Assembly (NCBI RefSeq): GCF_029688925.1
Contig: NZ_JARUKY010000005.1
Location: 186,001 to 250,000 of the forward strand
Direction: 5' to 3'
Origin: Evansella sp. AB-P1
Lineage (GTDB): Bacteria; Bacillota; Bacilli; Bacillales; Salisediminibacteriaceae
Length of the DNA: 64,000 bases
Shown here: in pieces, positions 18,815 through 27,316 of the stretch
Layout: each line of letters starts with the position of its first letter
How positions within the stretch are numbered: the stretch's first letter is position 1
Position numbers and translations under genes: made by a program
Notes under the pieces: generated by a model
What the model was told of the DNA's origin: nothing
Databases searched by the model: none
Seen by the model: the letters and a program-made list of their open reading frames with translations, nothing else

Positions 18815-19197
18815 TAAACATCCTCCTCACGTTGTTTTATCGTTGTTTTAATCATTTGAAATAGCTCATCTTCACGAACATGCAAGCGTTCAGCTTCTAA
18901 TACTAGTTCATTTACCATGTTTTTTAGTGTTTCATTTTTTCGTTTCGTAAGTATAATTTCTTTCGCGTCAATGCTAACAAACATACCAAGCCCTCGCTTT
19001 TTGTATAGAATTTTTTCATCGACTAACACATTTAATCCCTTTGCTGCTGTTGCAGGATTAATATTTAACATTTCTGCAAGCTGATATTGAGAATAAATCT
19101 TTTCATCTGTCTTAAAGTTTTCAGATAATATTTCCGTCTCTAACCATTCTGCAATTTGAATATAAATTGGTTTACTATCCGTTAATTTAATGATCAA
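18814..19197 (-). CDS. GntR family, YtrA-subfamily repressor
   Basis: 127 residues: a winged helix (PIYIQIAEWLETEILS, QLAEMLNINPATAAKGLNVL) followed by a short two-helix dimerisation tail, which defines the YtrA subfamily. First gene of a four-gene ABC operon, AGGAGGTG box upstream. It probably binds the AGTGCATTA palindrome at 19230-19253 and represses its own operon. Confidence 0.9.
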   Translation of the reverse strand: MIIKLTDSKPIYIQIAEWLETEILSENFKTDEKIYSQYQLAEMLNINPATAAKGLNVLVDEKILYKKRGLGMFVSIDAKEIILTKRKNETLKNMVNELVLEAERLHVREDELFQMIKTTIKQREEDV

Positions 19198-19229
19198 GCT
19201 TACACCTCCTCAAACACAAACACCAGAGT

Positions 19230-19253
19230 AGTGCATTAGTGGTGTAATGCACT
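19230..19253. promoter_or_regulatory. YtrA-type operator
   Basis: Perfect arms AGTGCATTA and TAATGCACT around 6 nt, 33 nt before the regulator start, close to a minus-strand promoter (-35 TTGATT with -10 TACATT 17 nt later, near 19265-19293). YtrA sites have similar AGTG...CACT ends. Confidence 0.75.
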
Positions 19254-19322
19254 GTATAATTTAAATGTATAGTATTTTGGAAATTTAATCAAGTATTTTT
19301 TAGAAAACAAGTTGAATCTATA

Positions 19323-19355
19323 AAAAAAACGATACCTTCACTAAAAAGGTACCGC
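19323..19355 (-). terminator. Terminator of the SurA-like lipoprotein gene
   Basis: CGGTACCTT and AAGGTATCG form the stem, followed on the minus strand by eight T residues. Confidence 0.75.
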
Positions 19356-19374
19356 TGATCATATACAAATTTTA

Positions 19375-19893
19375 TTAATAATCACTAATTACTAAGTCAC
19401 CATTTTCCTGATATTCAAAGAATAAGTCTGCCATGTGTTGTTGAACTTCTTTTTCCCACTCTTCTTCTTCATCTTCGTCAGGGAGCTCAAATACTGAATG
19501 AATATATCGTTGAATATATGTGTCTCTTGTTAAATATGTTTCACTCCACAATTCAAAATATTCCTCAGGAGTAATGCCTAACTCTTCTCCTTGTCTTTCA
19601 TAAAAATTTTCCATATCTACATCTTGAATTGCATTATAAAAAGGCTCTTTTAGTTCCTCAACTTCCTCTTCTGTAACAACAATTCCAGTTTCTTTCGCTT
19701 CTTGAACAATAACTTCTTCTCTTAGGAAAATATCCACATAATCTGTTCGAATAGGGTACTGTTTTAAAACATCTTCAAATAGGATCTCTTCCCCCATTAG
19801 TACAGCAACGACCTCGTCCTTCTCATAATCAATACTTTGATTACATGCAACTAAAAAAATCACACTAAATAATATAACTAGTTTATACTTCAT
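19375..19893 (-). CDS. Lipoprotein with SurA N-terminal-like helical domain
   Basis: 172 residues. A signal peptide ends in FLVAC (Cys17), then an all-helical acidic domain resembling the N-terminal chaperone part of SurA/PrsA proteins: VLMGEEILFEDVLKQYP, REEVIVQEAKETGIVVTEEEVEE and GITPEEYFELWSETYL. No parvulin isomerase domain follows, so it could be a small secretion chaperone. Standalone gene. Confidence 0.75.
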   Translation of the reverse strand: MKYKLVILFSVIFLVACNQSIDYEKDEVVAVLMGEEILFEDVLKQYPIRTDYVDIFLREEVIVQEAKETGIVVTEEEVEELKEPFYNAIQDVDMENFYERQGEELGITPEEYFELWSETYLTRDTYIQRYIHSVFELPDEDEEEEWEKEVQQHMADLFFEYQENGDLVISDY

Positions 19894-20051
19894 AACAAAC
19901 CCTTTCTATTCAGAAAATTTACTGTTTAACTTTTAAACATAATATATTATAACGTATATACAATTCAAAAATCGACATTTAACTAGTAAAATTTTATGAA
20001 TAACAAGATTACCCTAATGCTAAAATAGACTTTGTGAAAAAAAAGGTTCTT

Positions 20052-21509
20052 TTATTGTAATTCAATTTCTATGTTCTTTTCACCAATAAAAGGTCTAAAA
20101 AGAAGGGTTAGTGTCGTATCTTTATTAACTAATAGAGGTTTTCTATCAATAGTTTTATTAAACAAAGCAATATACTGTGGATGATGAGAGTCATTACTCA
20201 CTACAATCCAATTTGCTACTTCTAGTTCATCGTTAGAGGTAGTTAACAAGCGAGTATTTTCTTCAAATGGTATCGTAGATAAATCCCCTGAATGAGTTGA
20301 CATATCAATCTTTAATGCAAAATATTTAGAAGGATCCATCCCTTCTATGGTACTATCCAATAATTGAGTATCTTCGTCATTATATGGAGATAAAAACTGA
20401 GCAACAACTTCTACACCGTCTACAAATTCACTACCGTGCCATTGGTACCGTGTAGCATTTTCCCTATTCCAGTCTTCATTTATTTCAAGCTCTATATCGT
20501 AAGGAAGCATTCCCTTTAATGTCATTTCATGTGGTTCTACCCCTAAATCTAACTCTTTTATCACACTATAGTTACTTCGATTAATAATGATTAGACTATT
20601 CGACTCACGATGTGTCACAAATGCCAAGTCACCTTCAGGAGAGAATGAAATATGATTCGCATACGATCCAGTCTCAATTGTTGAAACTAATTCCCTTGTT
20701 TCTGTATCAATAACGGAAACATCATTTGAGTGATTATTTGCTGTCCAAACTTCTTTTCCATCTGGGGAAACAGTTACTCCATGGACACCTTCCCCAGCTT
20801 CAATTTCATCCACTACTTCACGGGTAATCATATCAATAACAGATATAGAATTAGAACGAACATTTGCAGTATAGGCGAAATCGAAATTAGGACTTAATGC
20901 TACTTCATTTGGAACCTCTCCTACAGGTATCGTAGCTAATAACTGATATGTATAGGAATCTATAACACTTACCGAATTACTATTGACATTCGTTACCCAA
21001 ATTTGTGATCCATCATTTGCTACAGAAACATGTGCAGGACCATCTTCCGTTATAATCAATGAAACTACTTCAAAGGCTTGCGTATCCACTACTGCTAAGT
21101 AACCACCTTTTTCACCAAGCCCAGGACTTAACGACACATAAACATACTTCCCTGATGGATGAATATCAATGCCATGAACTCGTTCATTAAAACTGAGCTC
21201 ATGAATAGTTTCTTGAGTTGAGACATCTAGAGCATATAATTTATTTTCACTAGAACCTGATCCATAATATATCGTTTTTTCATTAGGAGAGATAGCGATA
21301 CCGTGAGATAGTTTCTCTTTATTCAGTGAAATAGATTTAACAGGATAATCTTGTTCTAAATCAACTACAGATATTGTTCCATCCCCTGCATTTGCTACAT
21401 AAAATATTGGGGAATAAAGAGCATCTTCTGTATTTACAAAAAAGAAAGTAACACTCCCTATAACAATTACAAACGATATTACGATTAATGAAATTACTTT
21501 TTTCAACAT
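20052..21509 (-). CDS. Membrane-anchored YVTN-type beta-propeller protein
   Basis: About 485 residues from ATG 21509 (GGAGGGG box; an upstream TTG overlaps it). One N-terminal membrane anchor, then about seven repeats of the form (Y/W)xxN-x-SNSxSVID (for example WVTNVNSNSVSVID, YTANVRSNSISVID, WTANNHSNDVSVID), giving a YncE/lactonase-like propeller up to about residue 335. The last 150 residues form a separate beta domain. Its ligand is unknown. It ends a run of three small membrane-protein genes on the same strand, 170 nt apart. Confidence 0.8.
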   Translation of the reverse strand: MLKKVISLIVISFVIVIGSVTFFFVNTEDALYSPIFYVANAGDGTISVVDLEQDYPVKSISLNKEKLSHGIAISPNEKTIYYGSGSSENKLYALDVSTQETIHELSFNERVHGIDIHPSGKYVYVSLSPGLGEKGGYLAVVDTQAFEVVSLIITEDGPAHVSVANDGSQIWVTNVNSNSVSVIDSYTYQLLATIPVGEVPNEVALSPNFDFAYTANVRSNSISVIDMITREVVDEIEAGEGVHGVTVSPDGKEVWTANNHSNDVSVIDTETRELVSTIETGSYANHISFSPEGDLAFVTHRESNSLIIINRSNYSVIKELDLGVEPHEMTLKGMLPYDIELEINEDWNRENATRYQWHGSEFVDGVEVVAQFLSPYNDEDTQLLDSTIEGMDPSKYFALKIDMSTHSGDLSTIPFEENTRLLTTSNDELEVANWIVVSNDSHHPQYIALFNKTIDRKPLLVNKDTTLTLLFRPFIGEKNIEIELQ

Positions 21510-21679
21510 TTTCCCCTCCAAGTTTTTAACCTATTGTAATTTGTTGATACTAGACTGTATTGAAATATGAAGCTAATAAAATAGTAGTAACATTGAAAAA
21601 GAAGGTGAAATCACCTATCACCTCCTTGAATAACAAAGTAAGAATTTAGAATTCCCCTAAAAAGACAAAACCTTTTGAT

Positions 21680-21919
21680 TTACGAAGTTTTTTTATTAAT
21701 CTCCATACTTTTTAGTTCCTCATGCATAGCTTTGTTTTCGTTCATTAATCTATTCATTTTATCATTAATTAATTGCTTTTCTTCATCAGTCAGATTATCA
21801 CCTGTTGATTGATTATTCTGTTGATGTCGTCGTGCATAAGAAACACCTTTCCAACAAATGAATAAACAAACTCCTTTTAGAGCAATTATTAATAAAAGCA
21901 ACGTATTATTCATATACAC
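21680..21919 (-). CDS. Small single-helix membrane protein with coiled-coil tail (1 of 3)
   Basis: 79 residues: membrane segment at 5-25, then a hydrophilic tail with helical heptads (LTDEEKQLINDKMNRLMNEN). Start ATG 21919 has a GGAG box. It follows two genes of the same build, suggesting they assemble together at the membrane. Function unknown. Confidence 0.65.
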   Translation of the reverse strand: MYMNNTLLLLIIALKGVCLFICWKGVSYARRHQQNNQSTGDNLTDEEKQLINDKMNRLMNENKAMHEELKSMEINKKTS

Positions 21920-21950
21920 TCTCCTTTAACTTACTTAAACAAAGCTTCTT

Positions 21951-22178
21951 TTACTTTAATTCACGAATTTTACTTTTTAGTTGTTCATTTTCTCTTTCTA
22001 TTTCTTCTAATTTTGCTTGTATTTGATGATAACTATCTGTGGAATCATTGTTGGAATTATCATTTTGAACCGTTTTCCCACAGCATCCTCCACTTGAAGG
22101 CTTCATTTTTTTACTACACATTACTATCATTCCTACTAAAATAATAAAAAGAATAACAGTAATAATTGGCGAATTCAT
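21951..22178 (-). CDS. Small single-helix membrane protein with coiled-coil tail (2 of 3)
   Basis: 75 residues: membrane segment 4-20, a Cys- and Gly-rich stretch (CSKKMKPSSGGCCGKT) just after the membrane, then a coiled coil (IQAKLEEIERENEQLKSKI). The paired cysteines could bind a metal ion. AGGAGG box upstream. Function unknown. Confidence 0.65.
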   Translation of the reverse strand: MNSPIITVILFIILVGMIVMCSKKMKPSSGGCCGKTVQNDNSNNDSTDSYHQIQAKLEEIERENEQLKSKIRELK

Positions 22179-22205
22179 CAGTATCCTCCTTTAAAACTCT
22201 ATTTG

Positions 22206-22406
22206 TTATCGCGACCTTTTTAAATCTTCAATCTCTTTAGCTAATGCTTGATTTTGCTGCACTAACGTATTCAGATTTTCTTTCAACTCTTTATCTTGAT
22301 TTGTTTTGCTAGAACTGTTATTGTTTCCAGACATTTTCATTATTGCTATAACCATAATTACCATCATGATCGGACAAGCGAGTAAAGCTAAGTAAGCTAA
22401 ATCCAT
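22206..22406 (-). CDS. Small single-helix membrane protein with coiled-coil tail (3 of 3)
   Basis: 66 residues: membrane segment AYLALLACPIMMVIMVIAIM, a Ser/Asn linker, then a coiled coil (ELKENLNTLVQQNQALAKEI). The CPIMM membrane start recalls small proteins found beside copper operons in Bacillaceae (tentative recollection). It leads the three-gene set, with a GGAGGAG box before ATG 22406. Confidence 0.65.
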   Translation of the reverse strand: MDLAYLALLACPIMMVIMVIAIMKMSGNNNSSSKTNQDKELKENLNTLVQQNQALAKEIEDLKRSR

Positions 22407-22523
22407 TTGAACTCCTCCTTCGATTATTAATCAACTAAAGTATATAACTTAAATATGAAAAAACTGTGAATCTATATTTTTTTAACAATTATTGCATTAT
22501 AGTTTATAGCTTTTCAGTAACTT

Positions 22524-22560
22524 AAAAAACCTGTCCTTTATATTGATAAGGACAGGTTTC
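22524..22560 (-). terminator. Terminator
   Basis: AACCTGTCCTT pairs with AAGGACAGGTT around about 9 nt; the minus strand continues with TTTTTT. Likely ends the aminotransferase transcript. Confidence 0.75.
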
Positions 22561-22639
22561 TTCATTACTTTATTTCATTTTAATAAGTGAGTTAATTTCA
22601 ACATTTAATATTTCATTCTAAAACATGTACATTTATAAA

Positions 22640-22830
22640 ATAAAATTAAATTTAATTCGATCTCCGATTCAAACGGATCAATTACGCCGTCCTGGCTCCT
22701 GCGGGCACGGCCTCAACTAATTTTTACGGCTAAACACCGTCAGAAATGGATTTTCAGCTAGTACTGTTCCCACTAGAGGCGCCGTCTTCCACTATAATCG
22801 AAAATAACGTTCGTCTTTTTCAATTAATTT
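22640..22830. repeat. GC-richer intergenic element, probable degenerate interspersed repeat
   Basis: About 190 nt clearly richer in GC than the surroundings, with GACGGCGCC, GGGAACAG, GAGGCCGTG and CCGCAGGAG blocks on the minus strand. These resemble the non-coding repeats scattered through many Bacillaceae genomes (recollection, not searched). No ORF. Together with the terminator it fills the 451-nt gap 22407-22857. Confidence 0.4.
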
Positions 22831-22857
22831 TTATTTATGAAATTCATTCAAGTAATG

Positions 22858-24141
22858 TTATTTAGAGAGTAGTTTATTAATACTCGCCAATTGAACACAA
22901 ACACATAAAACATTCATTGCTTTTTCAAGCTCTTCTAATGAAGGGAATGTAGGTGCAATACGGATATTTCGATTTCTCGGGTCTTTACCATATGGGAATG
23001 TAGCTCCTGCACCAGTTAAGGTTACACCTGCTTCTTTCGCCAAATTTACAACCTCTTTTGCGCAATCATCTAATGTATTTAAACTAATGAAATATCCCCC
23101 GTTAGGGCTATGCCAAGATGCTATATCCTTATCTCCTAATTCTGATTCTAGCTTACTTAAAACCATATCAAACTTAGGCTTAATAATCTCAGCATGCTTT
23201 TTCATATGTGCCTTTAAGTTTTCTACATTTTTAAAGAAACGGATATGGCGCAGTTGGTTAACCTTATCTGGACCAATCGTTTGCATAGAAATTTGTTTCT
23301 TGAAGAAATTTAAGTTATTTTCACTTGATGCTAATACACCAATACCCGATCCAGCATAGGTGATTTTTGAAGTGGAGCTAAACATGAATACACGATCAGG
23401 ATGACCAGCTTCCTTACAAGCATCTAAAATATTTTTTAACTGATCAGGTTGTTCTGTTAAATGGTGAACAGTGTAAGCGTCATCCCAGAAAATACGGAAA
23501 TCATTTGCTTTTGCTTCAAGCTGTGCAAAGCGATCAACCACTTCATCAGAATAAGTGATTCCGTCTGGATTACTATATTTTGGGACACACCAAATACCTT
23601 TGATAGAATCGTCCTCTTTCACAAGCTTTTCTACTTGATCCATATCTGGACCATCATCTTTCATATCAACAACAATCATTTCAATATTGAATAATTCACA
23701 TATTGCAAAATGACGATCATACCCAGGACTCGGACAAAGGAATTTCACTTTAGGAAGTTTGCCCCACGGTGTTTCACTCCCATAAACTCCGAAAAACATG
23801 GCCCTTGATACAGTATCATGCATCAAGTTTAAGCTTGAATTCCCACCAACCAACACTTCACTTGGATTAACATCTAATATTTCCCCAAAAAATTTCTTCG
23901 TTTCTGGTAAACCATCTAAACCACCATAGTTACGTACATCCGTACCATCTTCAGCCTTTAAAACATCCTTCGAAGAAACAACATCAAGCATTTCGTCGGA
24001 AAGGTCTAATTGCTTAGGACTTGGCTTTCCTCTAGACATGTCTAATTTTAACCCTTGACTTTTATATGTATCATATTTGTCCTGCAGTTTGACTTGAAGC
24101 TCTTTCAACTCATTTTCACTTAACGTAGTAAAGTCAGTCAT
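22858..24141 (-). CDS. Aminotransferase, subgroup I (aspartate aminotransferase type Ic-like)
   Basis: 427 residues. MSRGKPSPKQLDLSDEM near the N-terminus, NYGGLDGLPETKKFF, VGGNSSLNLMHD, the Asn and Tyr contacts in CVPKYSNPDGITYSDE, FWDDAYTVHHL, and the PLP-bound Lys in SSTSKITYAGSG. This set matches the MocR-like aminotransferase family that includes the Corynebacterium glutamicum aspartate aminotransferase. Substrate is probably aspartate or alanine with 2-oxoglutarate (family inference). GGGAGG box before ATG 24141; monocistronic. Confidence 0.85.
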   Translation of the reverse strand: MTDFTTLSENELKELQVKLQDKYDTYKSQGLKLDMSRGKPSPKQLDLSDEMLDVVSSKDVLKAEDGTDVRNYGGLDGLPETKKFFGEILDVNPSEVLVGGNSSLNLMHDTVSRAMFFGVYGSETPWGKLPKVKFLCPSPGYDRHFAICELFNIEMIVVDMKDDGPDMDQVEKLVKEDDSIKGIWCVPKYSNPDGITYSDEVVDRFAQLEAKANDFRIFWDDAYTVHHLTEQPDQLKNILDACKEAGHPDRVFMFSSTSKITYAGSGIGVLASSENNLNFFKKQISMQTIGPDKVNQLRHIRFFKNVENLKAHMKKHAEIIKPKFDMVLSKLESELGDKDIASWHSPNGGYFISLNTLDDCAKEVVNLAKEAGVTLTGAGATFPYGKDPRNRNIRIAPTFPSLEELEKAMNVLCVCVQLASINKLLSK

Positions 24142-24440
24142 AATATGATATTCCTCCCTTTATTTTATATATAAATCATAACGTAACTTTCGTCAGATGT
24201 GTTAAAAAATATTACACAATTTTTAATTATTTCGTGACTTATTTGTAACGAAATTGTTCTAGTATATTAATAACGTATTAAAAACCTATAGTTACTATCA
24301 TAACATGTTAAGAAAGTGATGGAAATTATGTCCTTAGACAATTTTACAAATTAAATATTCTTAGTGAATTAGGCTTTGCATAGGAGTGACGATTATTGAT
24401 ATAGTAAAAAATAAGATTTTAAATTTAAGGGGCGGTAGCT
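24142..24440. other. Divergent intergenic region, AT-rich
   Basis: Promoters of the aminotransferase and HAD genes should lie here. I see no palindrome, terminator or ORF that I can support. Confidence 0.4.
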
Positions 24441-25250
24441 TTGAAATATAAAATGATTATACTTGATATGGATGATACACTTCTTTTAAATGACCATACA
24501 ATTGGATCTCATACGAAAAAGGCTTTATTAGACGCGCAAGAATTAGGGGTTAAGGTAGTTCTCGCTTCTGGACGACCAACACCTGGCATAAGAGAATATG
24601 TGAAAGAGCTCCGCTTAGGAGAATACGGAAGCTACATACTCGCTTTCAATGGTGCTAAAATATTTAATTGTAAAACGAATGACGAGCTATATAGTAGTCA
24701 TTTACCTCCTGAAACGGTACACAAGCTTCAAGAATTAAGTAAGCGTGAAAATGTAAATTTACATACTTTTGTAAAGGATACGATTGTAACGGAAAAAAAT
24801 AATAAATATACTGCTATCGAAAGTAAGCTAACTGGAATACCTATTAAAGAAGTGAAAAGTATCGTTGAAGCAGTACAAGAACCAGTTGTAAAAGTTTTAA
24901 TGAGTGAAGAACCAGAAAAATTAATGAAAGTAGAAAAAAAATTAAAGGAAGAATTAGCTGGACTGTTAACCATCTTCCGTTCCAAACCTTACTTTTTAGA
25001 ATTTATGGAGGAAGGCGTAACAAAAGGGGCAAGCTTACAAATATTAATCGATAAATTAGATATTAGCAAAGAAGAAATAATTGCAGTTGGTGACAGCTAT
25101 AACGACTTAGAGATGATTGAATTAGCTGGTTTAGGTGTAGCCATGGGCAATGCACCTGATGATATAAAAGAAAAGGCTGATTATGTAACTGATACAAATA
25201 TTAATGAAGGTGTCGCAACTGTAGTGGAAGAGTTTATATTAAATAAGTAA
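24441..25250 (+). CDS. Cof-type HAD-IIB phosphatase
   Basis: 269 residues. HAD motif I in ILDMDDTLLLND, motif II in VVLASGRPTPG, motif III Lys in FMEEGVTKGASL, and motif IV in AVGDSYNDLEMI, with the type IIB cap between motifs II and III. Members dephosphorylate sugar phosphates and flavin or PLP intermediates; the substrate is unknown. Start is TTG at 24441 after AGGGGCGG; an ATG at 24453 would cut into strand 1 of the fold. Confidence 0.9.
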   Translation: MKYKMIILDMDDTLLLNDHTIGSHTKKALLDAQELGVKVVLASGRPTPGIREYVKELRLGEYGSYILAFNGAKIFNCKTNDELYSSHLPPETVHKLQELSKRENVNLHTFVKDTIVTEKNNKYTAIESKLTGIPIKEVKSIVEAVQEPVVKVLMSEEPEKLMKVEKKLKEELAGLLTIFRSKPYFLEFMEEGVTKGASLQILIDKLDISKEEIIAVGDSYNDLEMIELAGLGVAMGNAPDDIKEKADYVTDTNINEGVATVVEEFILNK

Positions 25251-25258
25251 TCAGAAGT

Positions 25259-25294
25259 AAAAAAACACACCAATTTGGTTATGGTGTGTTTTTT
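25259..25294. terminator. Bidirectional terminator
   Basis: AAAAAACACACCA and TGGTGTGTTTTTT pair around a short loop between converging genes. Confidence 0.85.
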
Positions 25295-25301
25295 CTCTCT
25301 T

Positions 25302-25808
25302 CTAAAATAACATAAAAATTCCAACAAAAATGATAACTACCCCAATAATTCGGTTTAATAAAAGAAAGAAATCACTAGGTTCAGCATCTTTAAGCTTCCA
25401 ACCTATTTCTAAATACCATAAGACATATGGGAAGAACAAACCAATAGCCCCCAATAAGATTACAAGTACTCCCAATGGGTTACCTGATATAATTGTATTT
25501 CCTTCTGTAGGGTTTCCATGCATTTTTTCAAACTGTTCAATGGCTTCTTCACCAAGAATTTGGTAGCTTTCACTTGGACTAGAACCTCCTCCAGTAGTGA
25601 TATTCCCTCTTCTTTCATGAAAATAAGTCTCACCACTTTCAAAAGTTACCTCATATCGATAACTGTCACCTTCACCTCGAAAGTGAACTGTAACTATTTC
25701 ACCATTTGATAATTCAATTTTTTCCATAACGTTTGCATCTGTCAATAATGGCTGTTGGAAAAAGGAAAGTAATAAAACAAACATCATTATACTAGTTTTC
25801 CCTTTCAT
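25302..25808 (-). CDS. Secreted/membrane protein of unknown function
   Basis: 168 residues: signal peptide (1-25), a small beta-rich extracytoplasmic part (IELSNGEIVTVHFRGEGDSY, VTFESGETYFHERRG), then two C-terminal membrane helices (about 110-132 and 147-167). I do not recognise the family. GGAGG box before ATG 25808. Standalone. Confidence 0.65.
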   Translation of the reverse strand: MKGKTSIMMFVLLLSFFQQPLLTDANVMEKIELSNGEIVTVHFRGEGDSYRYEVTFESGETYFHERRGNITTGGGSSPSESYQILGEEAIEQFEKMHGNPTEGNTIISGNPLGVLVILLGAIGLFFPYVLWYLEIGWKLKDAEPSDFFLLLNRIIGVVIIFVGIFMLF

Positions 25809-26606
25809 TCAAACCCTCCTAACCTAATATTTCAAAGCTTTCAATAAGTAAAACATTATGTTTCATATCTACTAATTTATGTATTTTTATAAAATACCTG
25901 AATACGTGATGAATTAAACAATTAAAGAGTCTTAAAACACTGTTAGAATAAGGATATGAACTATTATTTAGTTCAAATTCTTATTCAAAAGGTAGACTTC
26001 CCATGCAAGCAATACTTGCACCATGAAGGATGAAAATATTCATCAGGAAGTTCATCCGTTCTATGCGGAAGCTTTCCGCGGGCAATGCCTCAGCCTCCAC
26101 ACTATACATTTAGTATACTGCTAAAGTACATTGTCCTGTCTCTGCCTCTGCAAGTGTTGCTCTGATGTTATATGCGTCGAGACAACTCGAAGCTTATTCG
26201 TGAAGCATATGCTCGTCGCTGGAGTCACCGCATTCACTCCTGAACTAACGCTTATTTTCAGGGTAGATGCTATGATTAAATTTTATTAGAAGACTCAGGA
26301 AACCCTTTCCACGAATGCTGCTTTAGGTTTTGTCTAAAACGGAACTTTCAAAGCGATCCTCTCAACTAATCGTTCCTGAAATAAAATCTGCTCCGTCTAT
26401 TAAGCACGGTGGTGTAATGACATCATATATAGCGAGTTGGTGGATGGCATATCAACATCCTTATCACGGATTCAGGTAATAAACAAACTAGTTTGTTATC
26501 CATTTCAATGATGAATGATTGACTTTATCCTGTAAAGAATAAATGGGCTTTTGTATTAAAAACATTAAGGTCAAATTAGAATAGGATAATTTTAGAGGGT
26601 GTGGTG
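25809..26606. repeat. Long non-coding region with a probable interspersed repeat
   Basis: No supported ORF in about 800 nt. From about 26000 to 26450 the sequence is GC-richer, with segments such as GCGGAAGCTTTCCGCGGGC and GCCTCAGCCTCC that recall Bacillaceae intergenic repeats. It may be a decayed element; no terminal repeats or transposase are seen. Confidence 0.4.
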
Positions 26607-27071
26607 ATGGTGTCTAAACAAAACAATAATGAAAAAGCATTACAAACGATAAGTAATATTCATCGAAATCTTGCCATTATTACAGCAATCCTATTGTTAA
26701 CTGGACAAATTACCATCATGGGGGTGTTTGTAACACCTCGTGGGTTTCGTGTAACCTTAGCTGGACCTATTACTGGCATAAGAAGAATTGAAAGTCCTAC
26801 TGGGAATCCAATTGTTAATCTTGGGATAGACATTATAGATATTTTTATTGCAAAATTTTTACTTCTAGATCAATTTTCCGTAACAGGTAGTGCCTTGACA
26901 CCTGAAGGATTTACAATAAATTGCGGTGGACCATTATTAGGTGTGCCGAGAGTAAAAGCAAAAATACCAAGAATTCAAAACTTGTTTAACGACTTAGATA
27001 ATTTTAATAAATTAGTTTGTGACATCTTCAATATTGACCCAAGCGTTGCAAATAAATATAAAAAGAGGTGA
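26607..27071 (+). CDS. Unknown protein with an internal duplication
   Basis: About 154 residues from ATG 26607 (GAGGGTG box). One hydrophobic segment near residues 20-40. A motif occurs twice: TPRGFRVTLAGPITGIRRI (about 43-61) and TPEGFTINCGGPLLGVPRV (about 98-116), consensus TPxGF-x5-GPxxGxxR. A charged C-terminal tail follows. No enzyme family is recognised. It is followed 5 nt later by a 36-residue membrane peptide gene, so the two form a small operon. Confidence 0.6.
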   Translation: MVSKQNNNEKALQTISNIHRNLAIITAILLLTGQITIMGVFVTPRGFRVTLAGPITGIRRIESPTGNPIVNLGIDIIDIFIAKFLLLDQFSVTGSALTPEGFTINCGGPLLGVPRVKAKIPRIQNLFNDLDNFNKLVCDIFNIDPSVANKYKKR

Positions 27072-27076
27072 TTTTT

Positions 27077-27187
27077 ATGGCCTTACATGATCTTCCCGTT
27101 TTAAAAAATACAAAAACTGGTGCTTTTATTATTGGCATTTCCATTATAATGTTTATTTACTTCTTTACAGACTTTAAAGATGAATAG
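27077..27187 (+). CDS. 36-residue single-helix membrane peptide
   Basis: Starts MALHDLPVLKNTKTG, has a hydrophobic segment (about residues 16-30, AFIIGISIIMFIYFF) and an acidic end TDFKDE. AAGAGGTG lies 5 nt before ATG 27077. It follows the internally duplicated protein by 5 nt. Function unknown. Confidence 0.6.
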   Translation: MALHDLPVLKNTKTGAFIIGISIIMFIYFFTDFKDE

Positions 27188-27231
27188 TATCCATATATGT
27201 ATTTAACTAATTAGAATCTACAACTAACTAA

Positions 27232-27276
27232 AAAAAGAGACGGGAATTCTCAGTTGATGAGAATTCCCGCTTTTAT
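27232..27276. terminator. Bidirectional terminator
   Basis: CGGGAATTCTC pairs with GAGAATTCCCG around 7 nt, with A and T runs on the two sides, between converging transcripts. Confidence 0.9.
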
Positions 27277-27316
27277 TTTCGATTAACATTTCATAGTTTA
27301 TTAATCGTTGAAAAAA

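Noticed and set aside
22640-22830. GC-richer gap considered as a small RNA gene or riboswitch
   Set aside because: No conserved core, promoter or clear fold seen; resemblance to intergenic repeats is the simpler reading.
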